Below, piece after piece: positions 8,420 through 18,056 of a DNA stretch of 64,000 nt. Under the pieces are notes generated by a model. That model searched no databases. It was not told the DNA's origin and saw only the letters and a list, made by a program, of their open reading frames with translations. Within the stretch, counting starts at the first letter, position 1. Each line of letters begins with the position of its first letter. This stretch comes from Thioclava sediminum. GTDB lineage: Bacteria > Pseudomonadota > Alphaproteobacteria > Rhodobacterales > Rhodobacteraceae. The translations under genes were made by a program, and so were the position numbers. The stretch spans positions 434,001 to 498,000 of the forward strand of contig NZ_MPZV01000001.1 in NCBI RefSeq assembly GCF_002020355.1. Reading direction: 5' to 3'.

Positions 8420-10738
8420 ATGCCGTCGTTTTCCAATACGCTCGAACAGGCAATCCACGGGGCGCTGGCGCTCGCCAATGCCCGAAAGCATGAACTCGCG
8501 ACGCTAGAACACCTGCTCCTCGCCTTGATCGACGAGCCGGACGCCGCGCGGGTGATGAAGGCCTGCGCCGTCGATACCGACGAATTGCGCCAGACCTTGG
8601 TGGAGTTCATCGACGATGAGCTGTCCACCCTCGTGACCGAAATCGAAGGCTCGGAAGCTGTGCCGACCGCCGCCTTCCAGCGCGTGATCCAGCGCGCGGC
8701 CATCCATGTCCAAAGCTCGGGCCGCTCGGAAGTGACCGGGGCCAATGTGCTCGTCGCGATCTTCGCAGAGCGCGAAAGCAACGCCGCCTATTTCCTGCAA
8801 GAGCAGGATATGACCCGCTACGACGCGGTGAACTTCATCGCGCATGGCGTGGCGAAGGACCCCGAGTTCGGCGAAACCCGCCCGGTGTCGGGGGCCGAGG
8901 AAGAGGCCAAGGCCGAAGGGGCGACCCAGGCCGAAGCCAAGGATTCCGCGCTCGAGAAATACTGCGTGAACCTCAATGCGAAATCCGAGAAGGGCGATGT
9001 CGACCCGCTGATCGGGCGCGAACACGAGGTGGAGCGCTGCATTCAGGTGCTGTGCCGCCGTCGCAAGAACAACCCGCTTCTGGTGGGCGATCCCGGCGTG
9101 GGCAAGACCGCGATCGCGGAAGGTCTCGCACTGAAGATCACGCGCGGCGAAACCCCGGAGATCCTCGCCAATTCGACGATCTACTCGCTCGACATGGGCG
9201 CTTTGCTCGCGGGCACCCGTTATCGCGGCGACTTCGAGGAGCGTCTGAAGGCTGTCGTGAAGGAGCTTGAAGAGCATCGCGACGCGATCCTCTTCATCGA
9301 CGAGATTCACACCGTGATCGGGGCTGGCGCGACCTCGGGTGGCGCGATGGACGCGTCCAACCTCCTGAAGCCCGCGCTTCAGGGCGGCAAGCTGCGCACC
9401 ATGGGCTCCACCACCTACAAGGAGTTCCGCCAGCACTTCGAGAAGGACCGCGCGCTGAGCCGCCGGTTCCAGAAGATCGACGTGAACGAGCCGTCGGTGC
9501 CGGATTCCATCAAGATCCTGATGGGTCTGAAGCCCTATTTCGAGAAGCACCACGACATTCGCTACACCAACGACGCCATCAAGACGGCGGTGGAGCTGTC
9601 GGCGCGCTATGTCCATGACCGCAAGCTGCCCGACAAGGCGATCGACGTGATCGACGAGGCGGGCGCCGCCCAGCATCTCGTGGCCGAAAGCAAGCGGCGC
9701 AAGACCATCGGCCCGAAAGAGATCGAGGCGGTCGTCGCCAAGATCGCGCGGATCCCGCCGAAATCGGTCTCGAAGGACGATGCCGAGGTGCTCAAGGATC
9801 TCGAGAAGTCCCTCAAGCGCGTCGTGTTCGGTCAGGACAAGGCGATCGAGACGCTGTCCTCCGCGATCAAGCTGGCCCGTGCGGGTCTGCGCGAGCCGGA
9901 GAAGCCGATCGGCAACTACCTCTTCGCGGGGCCGACCGGCGTCGGCAAGACCGAGGTCGCCAAGCAGCTCGCCGATACGCTCGGCGTGGAACTGATGCGC
10001 TTCGACATGTCGGAATACATGGAGAAGCACGCGGTCTCGCGTCTGATCGGTGCGCCTCCGGGCTATGTCGGCTTCGATCAGGGCGGCATGCTGACCGACA
10101 GCGTCGACCAGCACCCGCATTGCGTACTGCTGCTCGACGAGATCGAAAAGGCCCACCCGGATGTCTACAACATCCTGCTGCAGGTGATGGATCACGGGAA
10201 GCTCACCGACCATAACGGCCGGACCGTCGACTTCCGCAATGTGATCCTGATCATGACCTCGAATGCGGGCGCCGCCGAGCAGGCGAAGACCGCAATCGGC
10301 TTCGGGCGCGACCGGCGCGAGGGCGAGGATACGGCCGCGATCGAGCGGACCTTCACGCCCGAGTTCCGCAACCGTCTGGATGCGGTGGTCAGCTTCGCGC
10401 CGCTGCCGCGCGAGGTGATCTTGCAGGTGGTCGACAAGTTCGTGCTGCAACTCGAAGCGCAGCTGATCGACCGCAACGTCCATATTGAGCTCACCCCGGC
10501 CGCCGCGAACTGGCTCGCCGAGAAGGGCTACGACGACAAGATGGGCGCGCGTCCGCTTGGCCGGGTCATTCAGGAGCATATCAAGAAGCCGCTCGCCGAA
10601 GAGCTGCTCTTCGGGAAGCTCACCAAGGGCGGCGTCGCCAAGGTCTCGGTCAAGGACGACAAGATCGTCATCAAGGTCGAGGAACCGGGCAAGAAGCGGA
10701 TTTCCGGCTCCAAGCCGCGCCTGCTGACCGCCGAATGA
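8420..10738 (+). CDS. clpA: ATP-dependent Clp protease ATP-binding subunit ClpA
   Basis: A 772-residue Hsp100 unfoldase that feeds substrates to ClpP. The N-terminal Clp_N repeat domain ([20 protein letters not shown]) is followed by D1 with Walker [10 protein letters not shown] near residue 224, and D2 with GPTGVGKTE near residue 503. There is no ClpB-type middle coiled coil, and the IGFGRD loop near residue 623 is the ClpP-docking IGF/L motif, so this is ClpA rather than ClpB. The ATG follows AAAGGAG. No clpS adaptor gene lies directly upstream, unlike in enterobacteria. The 260-base leader separates it from the HPP gene. Confidence 0.97.
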   Translation: MPSFSNTLEQAIHGALALANARKHELATLEHLLLALIDEPDAARVMKACAVDTDELRQTLVEFIDDELSTLVTEIEGSEAVPTAAFQRVIQRAAIHVQSSGRSEVTGANVLVAIFAERESNAAYFLQEQDMTRYDAVNFIAHGVAKDPEFGETRPVSGAEEEAKAEGATQAEAKDSALEKYCVNLNAKSEKGDVDPLIGREHEVERCIQVLCRRRKNNPLLVGDPGVGKTAIAEGLALKITRGETPEILANSTIYSLDMGALLAGTRYRGDFEERLKAVVKELEEHRDAILFIDEIHTVIGAGATSGGAMDASNLLKPALQGGKLRTMGSTTYKEFRQHFEKDRALSRRFQKIDVNEPSVPDSIKILMGLKPYFEKHHDIRYTNDAIKTAVELSARYVHDRKLPDKAIDVIDEAGAAQHLVAESKRRKTIGPKEIEAVVAKIARIPPKSVSKDDAEVLKDLEKSLKRVVFGQDKAIETLSSAIKLARAGLREPEKPIGNYLFAGPTGVGKTEVAKQLADTLGVELMRFDMSEYMEKHAVSRLIGAPPGYVGFDQGGMLTDSVDQHPHCVLLLDEIEKAHPDVYNILLQVMDHGKLTDHNGRTVDFRNVILIMTSNAGAAEQAKTAIGFGRDRREGEDTAAIERTFTPEFRNRLDAVVSFAPLPREVILQVVDKFVLQLEAQLIDRNVHIELTPAAANWLAEKGYDDKMGARPLGRVIQEHIKKPLAEELLFGKLTKGGVAKVSVKDDKIVIKVEEPGKKRISGSKPRLLTAE

Positions 10739-10746
10739 TCTAGACC

Positions 10747-11718
10747 GTGCTCCGCGCGGTATTGATAAGCCTACTCGTCCCGGCCGTGCCCTGCATGGCC
10801 GGGACTTTTCTATCCGATGCGCCGAAGTTGGAGATGCCTGTCGAGTGCACGCTTGGCCAGGACTGCTACATCCAGAACTACGTCGACCGCGACCCCGGCT
10901 CCGGTGTGCGCGATGCGGGCTGCGGCGGGCTGACCTATGACGGACACAAGGGCACCGATTTCGCACTGCTGACCGAAGCGCAGATGCAGGCGGGCGTGCA
11001 GGTGATCGCCGCCGCCCCGGGCCGGGTGATCGCCACCCGCGACGGGGAACCCGACGGGGCTTATGCCAGCGGGCTAACGGTTTCCGGCAAGGAATGCGGA
11101 AACGGGATCACCATCGATCTCGGACACGGCTGGCAGACCCAATATTGCCACCTGCGCGAAGGCTCCATTTCCGTGAACCGGGGCGACCGGGTAAAAGCCG
11201 GCGAACCGCTCGGCCTCGTCGGACAATCGGGCCAAGCGGAATTCCCGCATCTGCATCTCTCGCTGCGCCACGACGACATGGTGATCGATCCGTTCGCCCC
11301 TGACCTACAGGACGCCTGCGCCACCAATGCAACTCAGACACTTTGGTCCGCACCCATCACCTATCGGCCGAGCGGATGGCTCGACGCCGGGCTCACCGCC
11401 ACCGTGCCACGCTTCGAGGCAGTCTTGGCCGGCGCTCCCCTGCCCCCGCCCCGCGACACCGCACCCGCGCTTATCTTGTGGGGCTACGGCTTCGGCCTGC
11501 GAACTGGGGACACGATCGGGTTCGAGATCACCGGCCCGGACGGGATCAGCATCAGGACGACCAGCGAGGTCGACGCGTCAAAAGCCCGGTTCTTCCGCTA
11601 TGTCGGCAAGAAAGCCCCGCCGGGCGGATGGCCGAAGGGGCGCTACGACGGCCAGATCACGCTCAGCCGCGACGGCGCGGTGATCGCCCGTCGAACCCTC
11701 ACCGCCCGGATCGACTAG
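10747..11718 (+). CDS. Secreted M23-family metallopeptidase
   Basis: This 323-residue protein starts at a GTG only 8 bases after clpA and opens with a signal peptide (LRAVLISLLVPAVPCMAG). The LytM/M23 domain spans about residues 60-190: HKGTDF gives the first zinc His and Asp, and HLHLSLR gives the HxH motif. NGITIDLGHGWQTQYCHL is the usual core strand. M23 enzymes cut peptidoglycan cross-bridges, or act as amidase activators when ligands are missing; here the ligands appear intact. The C-terminal ~110 residues look like a beta-rich domain of unknown role. Co-transcription with clpA is likely from spacing. Confidence 0.9.
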   Translation: MLRAVLISLLVPAVPCMAGTFLSDAPKLEMPVECTLGQDCYIQNYVDRDPGSGVRDAGCGGLTYDGHKGTDFALLTEAQMQAGVQVIAAAPGRVIATRDGEPDGAYASGLTVSGKECGNGITIDLGHGWQTQYCHLREGSISVNRGDRVKAGEPLGLVGQSGQAEFPHLHLSLRHDDMVIDPFAPDLQDACATNATQTLWSAPITYRPSGWLDAGLTATVPRFEAVLAGAPLPPPRDTAPALILWGYGFGLRTGDTIGFEITGPDGISIRTTSEVDASKARFFRYVGKKAPPGGWPKGRYDGQITLSRDGAVIARRTLTARID

Positions 11719-11721
11719 CCC

Positions 11722-13602
11722 TCACGGAATCCGCGCGGCAGGCCCCGGCTGACCCGAGGGCTTCTCCCCGGCCTTGGCCTTCTGCGTGGTCTCTTCCTCG
11801 AAGGCCTCGGGCGGCAGGAGCGAAATCAACCGCCCGCCCGGCTCGACCTTCATTTCGGCCGGATCGATCACGAAGCGCAGATCGCCGCTTTTCGCCACGA
11901 CCATCACGGGCTTCGCCTTGGGCCGTTTCTCACGCCACTGGGTCAGCGTGTATTCCTCGGTGATCCGGGTGACGCGGAAACGCCATCCCTCGGATAGCAG
12001 CTTCTCCCAATTCTCCAGCGTCCGCCCCTCGCCAAAGCGCCGCCCGCCCAGTTGCGTCGGCAGCGCGTGACGCTCGCGGTCGTCCTTCTGGCGCGGCACC
12101 TGCCAGACCTTGTCGCGGCCCAGCTCGGGCGCGAGATCGGTCGCGACGAGCGTGTTGTAGGCGTCGTTATCTGTGGCGGCGAGCAGGGTCGAATAGGCCA
12201 TCAGCTCGACCTTGTCCTCCGCCGCCTCGCCCAGAATGTCGCCGTAGAAGGTCTTGAGCCCATTGGCGCGCGGGCGGATCAAATGGGCGTGGTTCGGGTC
12301 GGTGATCAGCACCGGCACCTCGGCCTTGTTCAGCGTCTCGGCCAGCGCCGTGGTGAAGCGCGAGCCGCCCACGATCAGCAGGCCCGGCTTGTCGGCATTG
12401 GCGAGCCCCAGCTTCCGCGCGAGCGGCGCCAGCGTGAAGCCGTGCACGATCACCGTCACCAGCACCAGCACGAAGGCCAGCGGCCCGATCCGCAACCCGT
12501 CCGCGACGCCGATCTCGGCCAGACGCTGCCCGAAGAGGCCCGCCACCGCGACCAGCACCACCCCCCGCGGGCCGGTAAAGGCGATCAGCAGCCGTTCGTT
12601 GCGCGGCAGTGCTGTGCCGATCAGCGAGATCAGCACCGTCAGCGGCCGCGCCACCAGCACCACGAGAATAACGAAGAGGAGCGCGTGCCAATCGAGGGCG
12701 GCAAGCTGGTCGATCTCGATATTCGCGGCGAGCAGGATGAACACGCCCGAGACCAGCAAGACCGTCGCATGTTCCTTGAAACGGCGCAGTTCCTCGTAGG
12801 ACGGCAGGTCGGCATTGCCGATCACCAGCCCCATCACGGTGACCGCCAGCAGCCCGCTTTCATGCAGCACGTGATCCGTCACCGCGAAGGTGCCCAGAAG
12901 CGTCGCGAAGAGCACCGGCACCTTCATGAATTCCGGCACCCAGCCGCGCGAGAAGCTGCGCGCGATGCCCCAGCCGACCGCGCCACCGATCGCGGCCGCA
13001 AACCCGATACCGAGCGCGAGATGCCACACCGCCTCGCCCATCGGCAGATTGGAGCGCAGCGTGAACACCACCTCGAAGGCCAGAACCGCCGCCAGCGCGC
13101 CGATCGGATCGTTCACGATCGCTTCCCATTGCAGCAGCCGTGCGGGGCGGCGGGCAAGTTTCGCCGTGCGCAGAAGCGGCGCGATCACCGTGGGGCCGGT
13201 GACGACCATGATGCCGCCGAAAACAGCCGCGCTTTCCCAGCTGAGCCCCGCGCCCCAAACAAGCGCGAGCACCGATAGGAACCAACCCAGAGGTGCGCCG
13301 ATGAAGACCAGCCGCCGTACGCCAGTTTTAGCGTCGCCCAAGCGGTGGAAATCTAGAGAAAAGCCCCCCTCGAACAGGATCACCGCCACGGCGAGCGCGA
13401 TCAACGGACTGAGCAAGTCGCCAAAATCCCGGCTCGGGTTCAGAAGCCCCGTCGCGGGCCCGGCGATGAGCCCGGCTACCAGCATGATCACGATGGCGGG
13501 CAGGCGCAGGCGCCAGGCCAGCCATTGCGCCCCGACACCGCACACACCCACCAGCGCAAAGGCCAATACCGGGCCGAGACCCGCCGATTCCGCAACTGCC
13601 AT
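11722..13602 (-). CDS. Cation:proton antiporter (CPA1-type) with TrkA-N-like domain
   Basis: A 626-residue inner-membrane protein. The first ~400 residues form an Na+/H+-exchanger domain of about 12 helices, including VILFEGGFSLDF, GIMVVTGPTVIAPLLR and the EAIVNDPIGAL segment with the ND ion-binding pair. After LARKLGLANADKP comes a Rossmann-like segment (GLLIVGGSRFTTALAETLNKAEVPVLITD) typical of a TrkA-N/RCK nucleotide-binding domain, then a C-terminal regulatory tail rich in charged residues. Na+ or K+ in exchange for H+ is the likely activity; ion choice cannot be predicted. It converges with the M23 gene. Confidence 0.9.
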   Translation of the reverse strand: MAVAESAGLGPVLAFALVGVCGVGAQWLAWRLRLPAIVIMLVAGLIAGPATGLLNPSRDFGDLLSPLIALAVAVILFEGGFSLDFHRLGDAKTGVRRLVFIGAPLGWFLSVLALVWGAGLSWESAAVFGGIMVVTGPTVIAPLLRTAKLARRPARLLQWEAIVNDPIGALAAVLAFEVVFTLRSNLPMGEAVWHLALGIGFAAAIGGAVGWGIARSFSRGWVPEFMKVPVLFATLLGTFAVTDHVLHESGLLAVTVMGLVIGNADLPSYEELRRFKEHATVLLVSGVFILLAANIEIDQLAALDWHALLFVILVVLVARPLTVLISLIGTALPRNERLLIAFTGPRGVVLVAVAGLFGQRLAEIGVADGLRIGPLAFVLVLVTVIVHGFTLAPLARKLGLANADKPGLLIVGGSRFTTALAETLNKAEVPVLITDPNHAHLIRPRANGLKTFYGDILGEAAEDKVELMAYSTLLAATDNDAYNTLVATDLAPELGRDKVWQVPRQKDDRERHALPTQLGGRRFGEGRTLENWEKLLSEGWRFRVTRITEEYTLTQWREKRPKAKPVMVVAKSGDLRFVIDPAEMKVEPGGRLISLLPPEAFEEETTQKAKAGEKPSGQPGPAARIP

Positions 13603-13723
13603 ACCTGTCCCTCGTCACGCTTCCGGATCAAACCCCGTTCAGGAGGTCAGGTTCCGTGCCCTTTTGCAAGAGGCCGAATATCGCGCAGTTCCGCGCGCAG
13701 CCCCGGGTCACCCCCTGAAAAGA

Positions 13724-13752
13724 TTGACCTTTGCGTCGCAATCCGGTAGGGC
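13724..13752 (+). promoter_or_regulatory. Candidate sigma-70 promoter of the DEAD-box helicase gene
   Basis: TTGACC and TAGGGC are separated by exactly 17 bases, 122 bases before the helicase ATG. The -35 box is a good match to the alphaproteobacterial housekeeping consensus; the -10 box is weak but GC-shifted -10 boxes are common in Rhodobacterales. Transcription would start near 13759. Confidence 0.4.
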
Positions 13753-13758
13753 GCAGTC

Positions 13759-13782
13759 AAGCTCCGTAATCCGGCGGAGCTT
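13759..13782 (+). other. Hairpin at the start of the helicase mRNA leader
   Basis: AAGCTCCG and CGGAGCTT form a perfect 8-bp stem around an 8-base loop. It would sit at or near the 5' end of a leader of about 115 nt if the promoter at 13724-13752 is used. There is no T-run, so it is not a terminator; leaders of cold-inducible helicase mRNAs often carry regulatory structure, which is an inference here. Confidence 0.4.
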
Positions 13783-13874
13783 CTCCTGGGCGCCCGGTTC
13801 CTAAAGCGCCCGACAGCGGCCCCGCCCGATGCGGGTCGCGACAGGACGCGATCAAAGGTAAACCAAGGAAACCC

Positions 13875-15458
13875 ATGACTAAATTCACCGATCTGAAGCT
13901 GGACCCGAAAGTCCTTTCCGCCGTTGTCGACGCTGGCTACGAAGAGCCCACGCCCATTCAGGCTGGCGCCATTCCGCCCGCGCTCGAAGGCAAGGACGTG
14001 CTCGGCATCGCGCAGACCGGGACCGGCAAGACCGCCAGCTTCACCCTGCCGATGCTGACGCTACTGCGTCGGGGCCGCGCCCGCGCCCGGATGCCGCGCT
14101 CGCTCGTGCTCTGCCCGACGCGCGAACTGGCAGCCCAGGTCGCCGAGAACTTCGACCTCTACGCCAAGAACACCAAGCTGACCCGCGCTCTGCTGATCGG
14201 CGGCGTGTCGTTCGGCGAGCAGGACAAGCTGATCGACAAGGGCGTCGACGTGCTGATCGCGACGCCGGGCCGCCTGCTCGACCATTTCGAGCGTGGCAAA
14301 CTGATCCTGACCGATGTGAAGGTCATGGTGGTGGACGAGGCCGACCGGATGCTCGACATGGGCTTCATCCCGGATATCGAGCGCATCTTCCAGCTGACGC
14401 CCTTCACGCGCCAGACGCTGTTCTTCTCGGCCACGATGGCCCCTGAGATCGAGCGGATCACCAACACCTTCCTGCATGCGCCGACGCGGGTCGAAGTTGC
14501 GCGTCAGGCGACCACCGGTGCGAACATCACCCAGAAGCTGATCCAGATCGAACCGGCGCGCCGCGACCAGACGGCCAAGGCCAAGCGCGAATTGCTGCGC
14601 GCGGTGATCTCGGCCGAGGGCGAGGCCTGCACCAATGCGATCGTCTTCTGTAACCGCAAGGTCGATGTCGATATCGTCGCCAAGAGCCTGCAGAAATACG
14701 GCTTCGACGCCGCCCCGATCCATGGCGACCTCGACCAGAGCCAGCGCACGCGCACGCTCGAGAATTTCCGCGATGGCAAGCTCAAGCTGCTGATCGCCTC
14801 CGACGTGGCGGCGCGCGGTCTCGACGTGCCTTCGGTGAGCCACGTCTTCAACTACGACCTGCCGATGCATGCCGAGGATTACGTCCACCGGATCGGCCGC
14901 ACGGGTCGCGCGGGCCGCAAGGGCACGGCGATCTCGATCGCTGTGCCGTCGGACGAGAAGTTCCTTGGCCAGATCGAAAGCCTCGTCGAACAGGAAATCC
15001 CGCGCGCCGAGCCGCCGGAAGATTTCGAGCTGTCCGAAGGTGCGAAGCAACCGGCGCGCAAGCGCGAAGACGCCAAGGGCGGTCGTTCGCGCGGCGGACG
15101 CAGCCGGGATCGTGGCGGGCGTGGGTCGAAACGCGACCAGCGCAGCGAAGAGACGCAGCAGCCGCAAAGCGCCGCGCCGCAGGAGCAGCAGGAGGAGCAG
15201 ACCCCCAAGACGGCCGAGGCTCAGCCCGAAGAGGCCCGCAGCGAAGCAGCCCCCGAGGCCGCGAGCGCTCCGAAGCCGCAATCGCGCAGCCAGTCTTCCG
15301 ACGAGGGCGGCAATGCCCGCCGGTCGCGCGGTGGCCGCAATCGCCGCGAGCGCGACAACGAAGTCGTGGGCATGGGCGATCACGTCCCGGACTTCCTCAC
15401 CGTCTCCTTCCGCCCCGGCGCGGTTGAGGAGACCGCCGAGGACAAAGCGGACAGCTGA
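13875..15458 (+). CDS. DEAD-box ATP-dependent RNA helicase (RhlE-like)
   Basis: A 527-residue helicase with all core motifs: Q-motif PTPIQAGAIPPALEGKD, motif I AQTGTGKTA near residue 48, PTRELA, TPGRLLD, DEAD near residue 154, SAT, and HRIGRTGRAG near residue 338. The closest subfamily is RhlE. After about residue 390 the protein turns into a low-complexity tail rich in Arg, Gly, Glu and Gln (RSRGGRSRDRGGRG), typical of RNA-binding extensions. Such enzymes remodel RNA in ribosome assembly and degradosomes. It faces the RNase J gene across a bidirectional terminator. Confidence 0.93.
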   Translation: MTKFTDLKLDPKVLSAVVDAGYEEPTPIQAGAIPPALEGKDVLGIAQTGTGKTASFTLPMLTLLRRGRARARMPRSLVLCPTRELAAQVAENFDLYAKNTKLTRALLIGGVSFGEQDKLIDKGVDVLIATPGRLLDHFERGKLILTDVKVMVVDEADRMLDMGFIPDIERIFQLTPFTRQTLFFSATMAPEIERITNTFLHAPTRVEVARQATTGANITQKLIQIEPARRDQTAKAKRELLRAVISAEGEACTNAIVFCNRKVDVDIVAKSLQKYGFDAAPIHGDLDQSQRTRTLENFRDGKLKLLIASDVAARGLDVPSVSHVFNYDLPMHAEDYVHRIGRTGRAGRKGTAISIAVPSDEKFLGQIESLVEQEIPRAEPPEDFELSEGAKQPARKREDAKGGRSRGGRSRDRGGRGSKRDQRSEETQQPQSAAPQEQQEEQTPKTAEAQPEEARSEAAPEAASAPKPQSRSQSSDEGGNARRSRGGRNRRERDNEVVGMGDHVPDFLTVSFRPGAVEETAEDKADS

Positions 15459-15474
15459 CGCTTTCGTATTGGTA

Positions 15475-15514
15475 AAAATATCCCCGCCGGAGGCCTCCTC
15501 CGGCGGGGTTTTTC
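15475..15514. terminator. Bidirectional rho-independent terminator
   Basis: A perfect 12-bp stem (CCCCGCCGGAGG at 15482-15493 and CCTCCGGCGGGG at 15497-15508) closes a 3-base loop. On the plus strand it is followed by TTTTTCTTT, and on the minus strand by ATATTTTTA, so it can end both the helicase transcript and the long nuo-birA-coaX-rnj transcript that converge here. One arm plus the A-rich flank is the 19-base sequence repeated at 41827-41845. Confidence 0.85.
15476..15494 (-). repeat. 19-base repeat, copy 1
   Basis: AAATATCCCCGCCGGAGGC occurs here and identically at 41827-41845. In the minus direction it reads GCCTCCGGCGGGGATATTT and in both places follows the end of a minus-strand gene (rnj here, 100 bases after the stop). 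Here it is part of the terminator hairpin. Confidence 0.7.
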
Positions 15515-15593
15515 TTTGTCTTTAGGGATGGCGCGCGCCCCTGCCCGCCTGCGCCTAGGGCGATCCGCGCCCTTCACAGGCGCGGAGCCACGC

Positions 15594-17267
15594 TCACTCG
15601 GTCAGGCGGCTGGTGACGACGATCACTTCGGGCTTCTTGCCGATCTCTTCCATCGAGACCTGACGTGCGATGCGACGCAGGCCCTCGTCGATCTTGTCGT
15701 CATTTTTGAGGACTTTGATCGAAGCGCGTTCGAGATATTGCGTCATCTCGTCTTCGATCGTCTCGGCCAGCGGCGCGCCCGAGCGGCCCAGTTTCGGCAG
15801 GCCGTTCAGCTCGACCCAGGGCTCGCCCAGGGGCTGGTCTTCCTCGTCGAGGATCAGCGTCACGAGGCACAGCCCGTTCAGCGCCATGCGCATCCGGTCA
15901 CGCACCACGCCGTCCATCGCGCCGATCTGCACCGAACCGTCGAGGTAAGTGCGGCCCGCTTCGATATATTCGACGACTTTCGGCGACTTGCCGGTCAGGT
16001 CGATCATCGTGCCGTTCGTCGCGACTTCTGACGCGATGCCCTTATCCGAGGCCAGCTTCGCGTGTTCGCGCAGGTGGCGATGCTCGCCATGCATCGGGAT
16101 CAGCATCTTCGGCGCGAGCAGCTCATGGACCGCTTCCAGATCGGGGCGGTTCGCGTGGCCCGAGACGTGATAGAGCCCGCCGTGATCGTCCACCACATCG
16201 ACGCCCATCTCGGAGAACGCATTCATGATGCGGATCACGCCGCGCTCGTTGCCCGGGATCGTCTTCGAGGAGAACAGGAACGTGTCGCCCTCTTTCAGCT
16301 CGAGACCCAGATATTTGCCGCGGCTCAGCTGAGCCGAGGCCGCGCGGCGCTCGCCCTGAGACCCGGTCACGATCAGCATCAGGTTCTGGCGCGGCACGTC
16401 GCTCGCCTCTTCCGCCGAGATCGTGCCGGGCATGCCCTTGAGCACCCCGGTTTCTTCCGCGACCGAGACCATGCGCTTCATCGCGCGGCCAAGCAGGCAG
16501 ACCGAGCGCCCCGCAGCCTTGCCTGCCTCGGCGAGTGTCTTCAGGCGCGCGACGTTCGAGGCGAAGGTGGTGGCGACGACCATGCCGGTCTGGGCGCGGA
16601 TCAGTTCCGAGATCGGCTCGGCCAGCGTGGCCTCCGACCGGCCCGGCAGCGGCGAGAAGACGTTCGTGGAATCGCTCACCAGAACCTTCACACCGTCGCC
16701 CTCTTTGGCGATGGCATGCCACATCTCGGGCTCGAAGGGCTCGCCCACGATTGGATTGCCGTCGAGCTTGAAATCGCCCGTATGGACGACGCGCCCGGCG
16801 GGCGTGTCGATGATGAGGCCGGAGCTCTCGGGGATCGAGTGCGAGATCGGCACGAACTGCACCTTGAACGGACCGGCTTCGATCACCTTCGGGCGCGGCT
16901 CGACGATCTGGATCGTCTCGGGCGGGATGCCCGCCTCTTCCAGCTTCAGCTGACCGATGCGGCCGGTGAAGGCGCGCGCATAGACCGGTTTGCGCAGCTT
17001 GTTCCAGACATGGGGCAGCGCGCCGATATGGTCTTCATGGGCGTGGGTGATAAAGATCGCGTCGATCCGGTCGGCATTCGCTTCCAGCCATTCGAGATCG
17101 GCGAAGATCAGATCGACGCCGGGCGTGCCGTCCATATCCGGGAAAGTCACGCCCAGATCGACAACGATCAGCCGCTCTTTCCCCTCTGGGCCGTAGCCGT
17201 ACACATAGGCGTTCATGCCGATTTCGCCGGCACCGCCGAGGGGGAGGTAGATCAGTCTGTCACTCAC
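15594..17267 (-). CDS. rnj: Ribonuclease J
   Basis: A 557-residue metallo-beta-lactamase/beta-CASP nuclease with 5'-3' exo- and endonucleolytic activity in mRNA decay and rRNA maturation. The N-terminus (SDRLIYLPLGGAGEIGMNAYVYG) and ITHAHEDHIGALPHVW near residue 74 give the zinc site; SGHANRPDLEAVHELLAPKMLIPMHGE carries the beta-CASP motifs. Start is GTG at 17267, overlapping the coaX stop by 4 bases (GTGA), so the two are translationally coupled. It is the last gene of the nuo-birA-coaX run and is closed by the terminator at 15475-15514. Confidence 0.95.
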   Translation of the reverse strand: MSDRLIYLPLGGAGEIGMNAYVYGYGPEGKERLIVVDLGVTFPDMDGTPGVDLIFADLEWLEANADRIDAIFITHAHEDHIGALPHVWNKLRKPVYARAFTGRIGQLKLEEAGIPPETIQIVEPRPKVIEAGPFKVQFVPISHSIPESSGLIIDTPAGRVVHTGDFKLDGNPIVGEPFEPEMWHAIAKEGDGVKVLVSDSTNVFSPLPGRSEATLAEPISELIRAQTGMVVATTFASNVARLKTLAEAGKAAGRSVCLLGRAMKRMVSVAEETGVLKGMPGTISAEEASDVPRQNLMLIVTGSQGERRAASAQLSRGKYLGLELKEGDTFLFSSKTIPGNERGVIRIMNAFSEMGVDVVDDHGGLYHVSGHANRPDLEAVHELLAPKMLIPMHGEHRHLREHAKLASDKGIASEVATNGTMIDLTGKSPKVVEYIEAGRTYLDGSVQIGAMDGVVRDRMRMALNGLCLVTLILDEEDQPLGEPWVELNGLPKLGRSGAPLAETIEDEMTQYLERASIKVLKNDDKIDEGLRRIARQVSMEEIGKKPEVIVVTSRLTE

Positions 17268-18040
17268 GCGGGAAGATCCTTGTTATAGTCGTTGAGGAGG
17301 CGAAGGCCGTGCATGGTAAGGTCGTAATCCACACTGTCAAAGAGGTCAAAGCCCTGCGAGAACAGTTCGGCCAGACCGCCGGTCGCGATGACTTTCATCG
17401 GGCGGTCGCGTTCGAGCCGGATTTGGCGCACGACGCCTTCGACGAGGCCGATATAGCCCCAGAAAACGCCCGATTGGATACAGGCGACGGTATTCGTGCC
17501 GATGGCCTTTTCGGGCATCGTCACGTCGACATGAGGTAGGGCGGCGGCGGACGCGTGCAACGCCTCGAGCGAGAGGTTGACGCCGGGTGCGATCACGCCA
17601 CCAATATAGGCCCCGTCGGAGGCCACCACGTCGAAGGTGGTCGCGGTGCCGAAATCGACGACGACGATATCGCCGCCATGCCGGTCATAGCCCGCCACCG
17701 TGTTCACGAGGCGATCCGGCCCCACGGTCGTGCCCGGATCGACGCGCGGCTCGACCGGGAGACGGCATTCGGGCTTGCCCACCACCAGCGGGCGGCAGTT
17801 GAAATACCGGTTCGACAGGACCCGCAGGTTGAACACGACGCGCGGCACGGTCGACGAGATGATCACCTCGGTGATCTCGCCGGCGATCTCCTGCACGCGC
17901 ATCATGCCCGACAGCCAGAGGAAATATTCGTCCGCCGTGCGCTGGTGATTGGTCTCCATCCGCCAAGTGGCGACGAAATCCGTCCCGTCCCAGACCGAAA
18001 AGACCGTATTGGTGTTACCGCAGTCGATGCAGAGAAGCAT
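17264..18040 (-). CDS. coaX: Type III pantothenate kinase
   Basis: A 258-residue ASKHA-fold kinase phosphorylating pantothenate, the first committed step of coenzyme A synthesis. Signatures are DCGNTNTVFSVW near the N-terminus (phosphate loop with catalytic Asp), VGPDRLVNT in the middle, and DFGTATTFDVV. The last part (VIATGGLAELF) is the adenosine motif. It lies between birA and rnj, 16 bases after the birA stop, and overlaps the rnj start by 4 bases. Both flanking relations make it part of the nuo transcript. Confidence 0.96.
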   Translation of the reverse strand: MLLCIDCGNTNTVFSVWDGTDFVATWRMETNHQRTADEYFLWLSGMMRVQEIAGEITEVIISSTVPRVVFNLRVLSNRYFNCRPLVVGKPECRLPVEPRVDPGTTVGPDRLVNTVAGYDRHGGDIVVVDFGTATTFDVVASDGAYIGGVIAPGVNLSLEALHASAAALPHVDVTMPEKAIGTNTVACIQSGVFWGYIGLVEGVVRQIRLERDRPMKVIATGGLAELFSQGFDLFDSVDYDLTMHGLRLLNDYNKDLPA

Positions 18041-18056
18041 GGCTCCCCCTTTCCGC

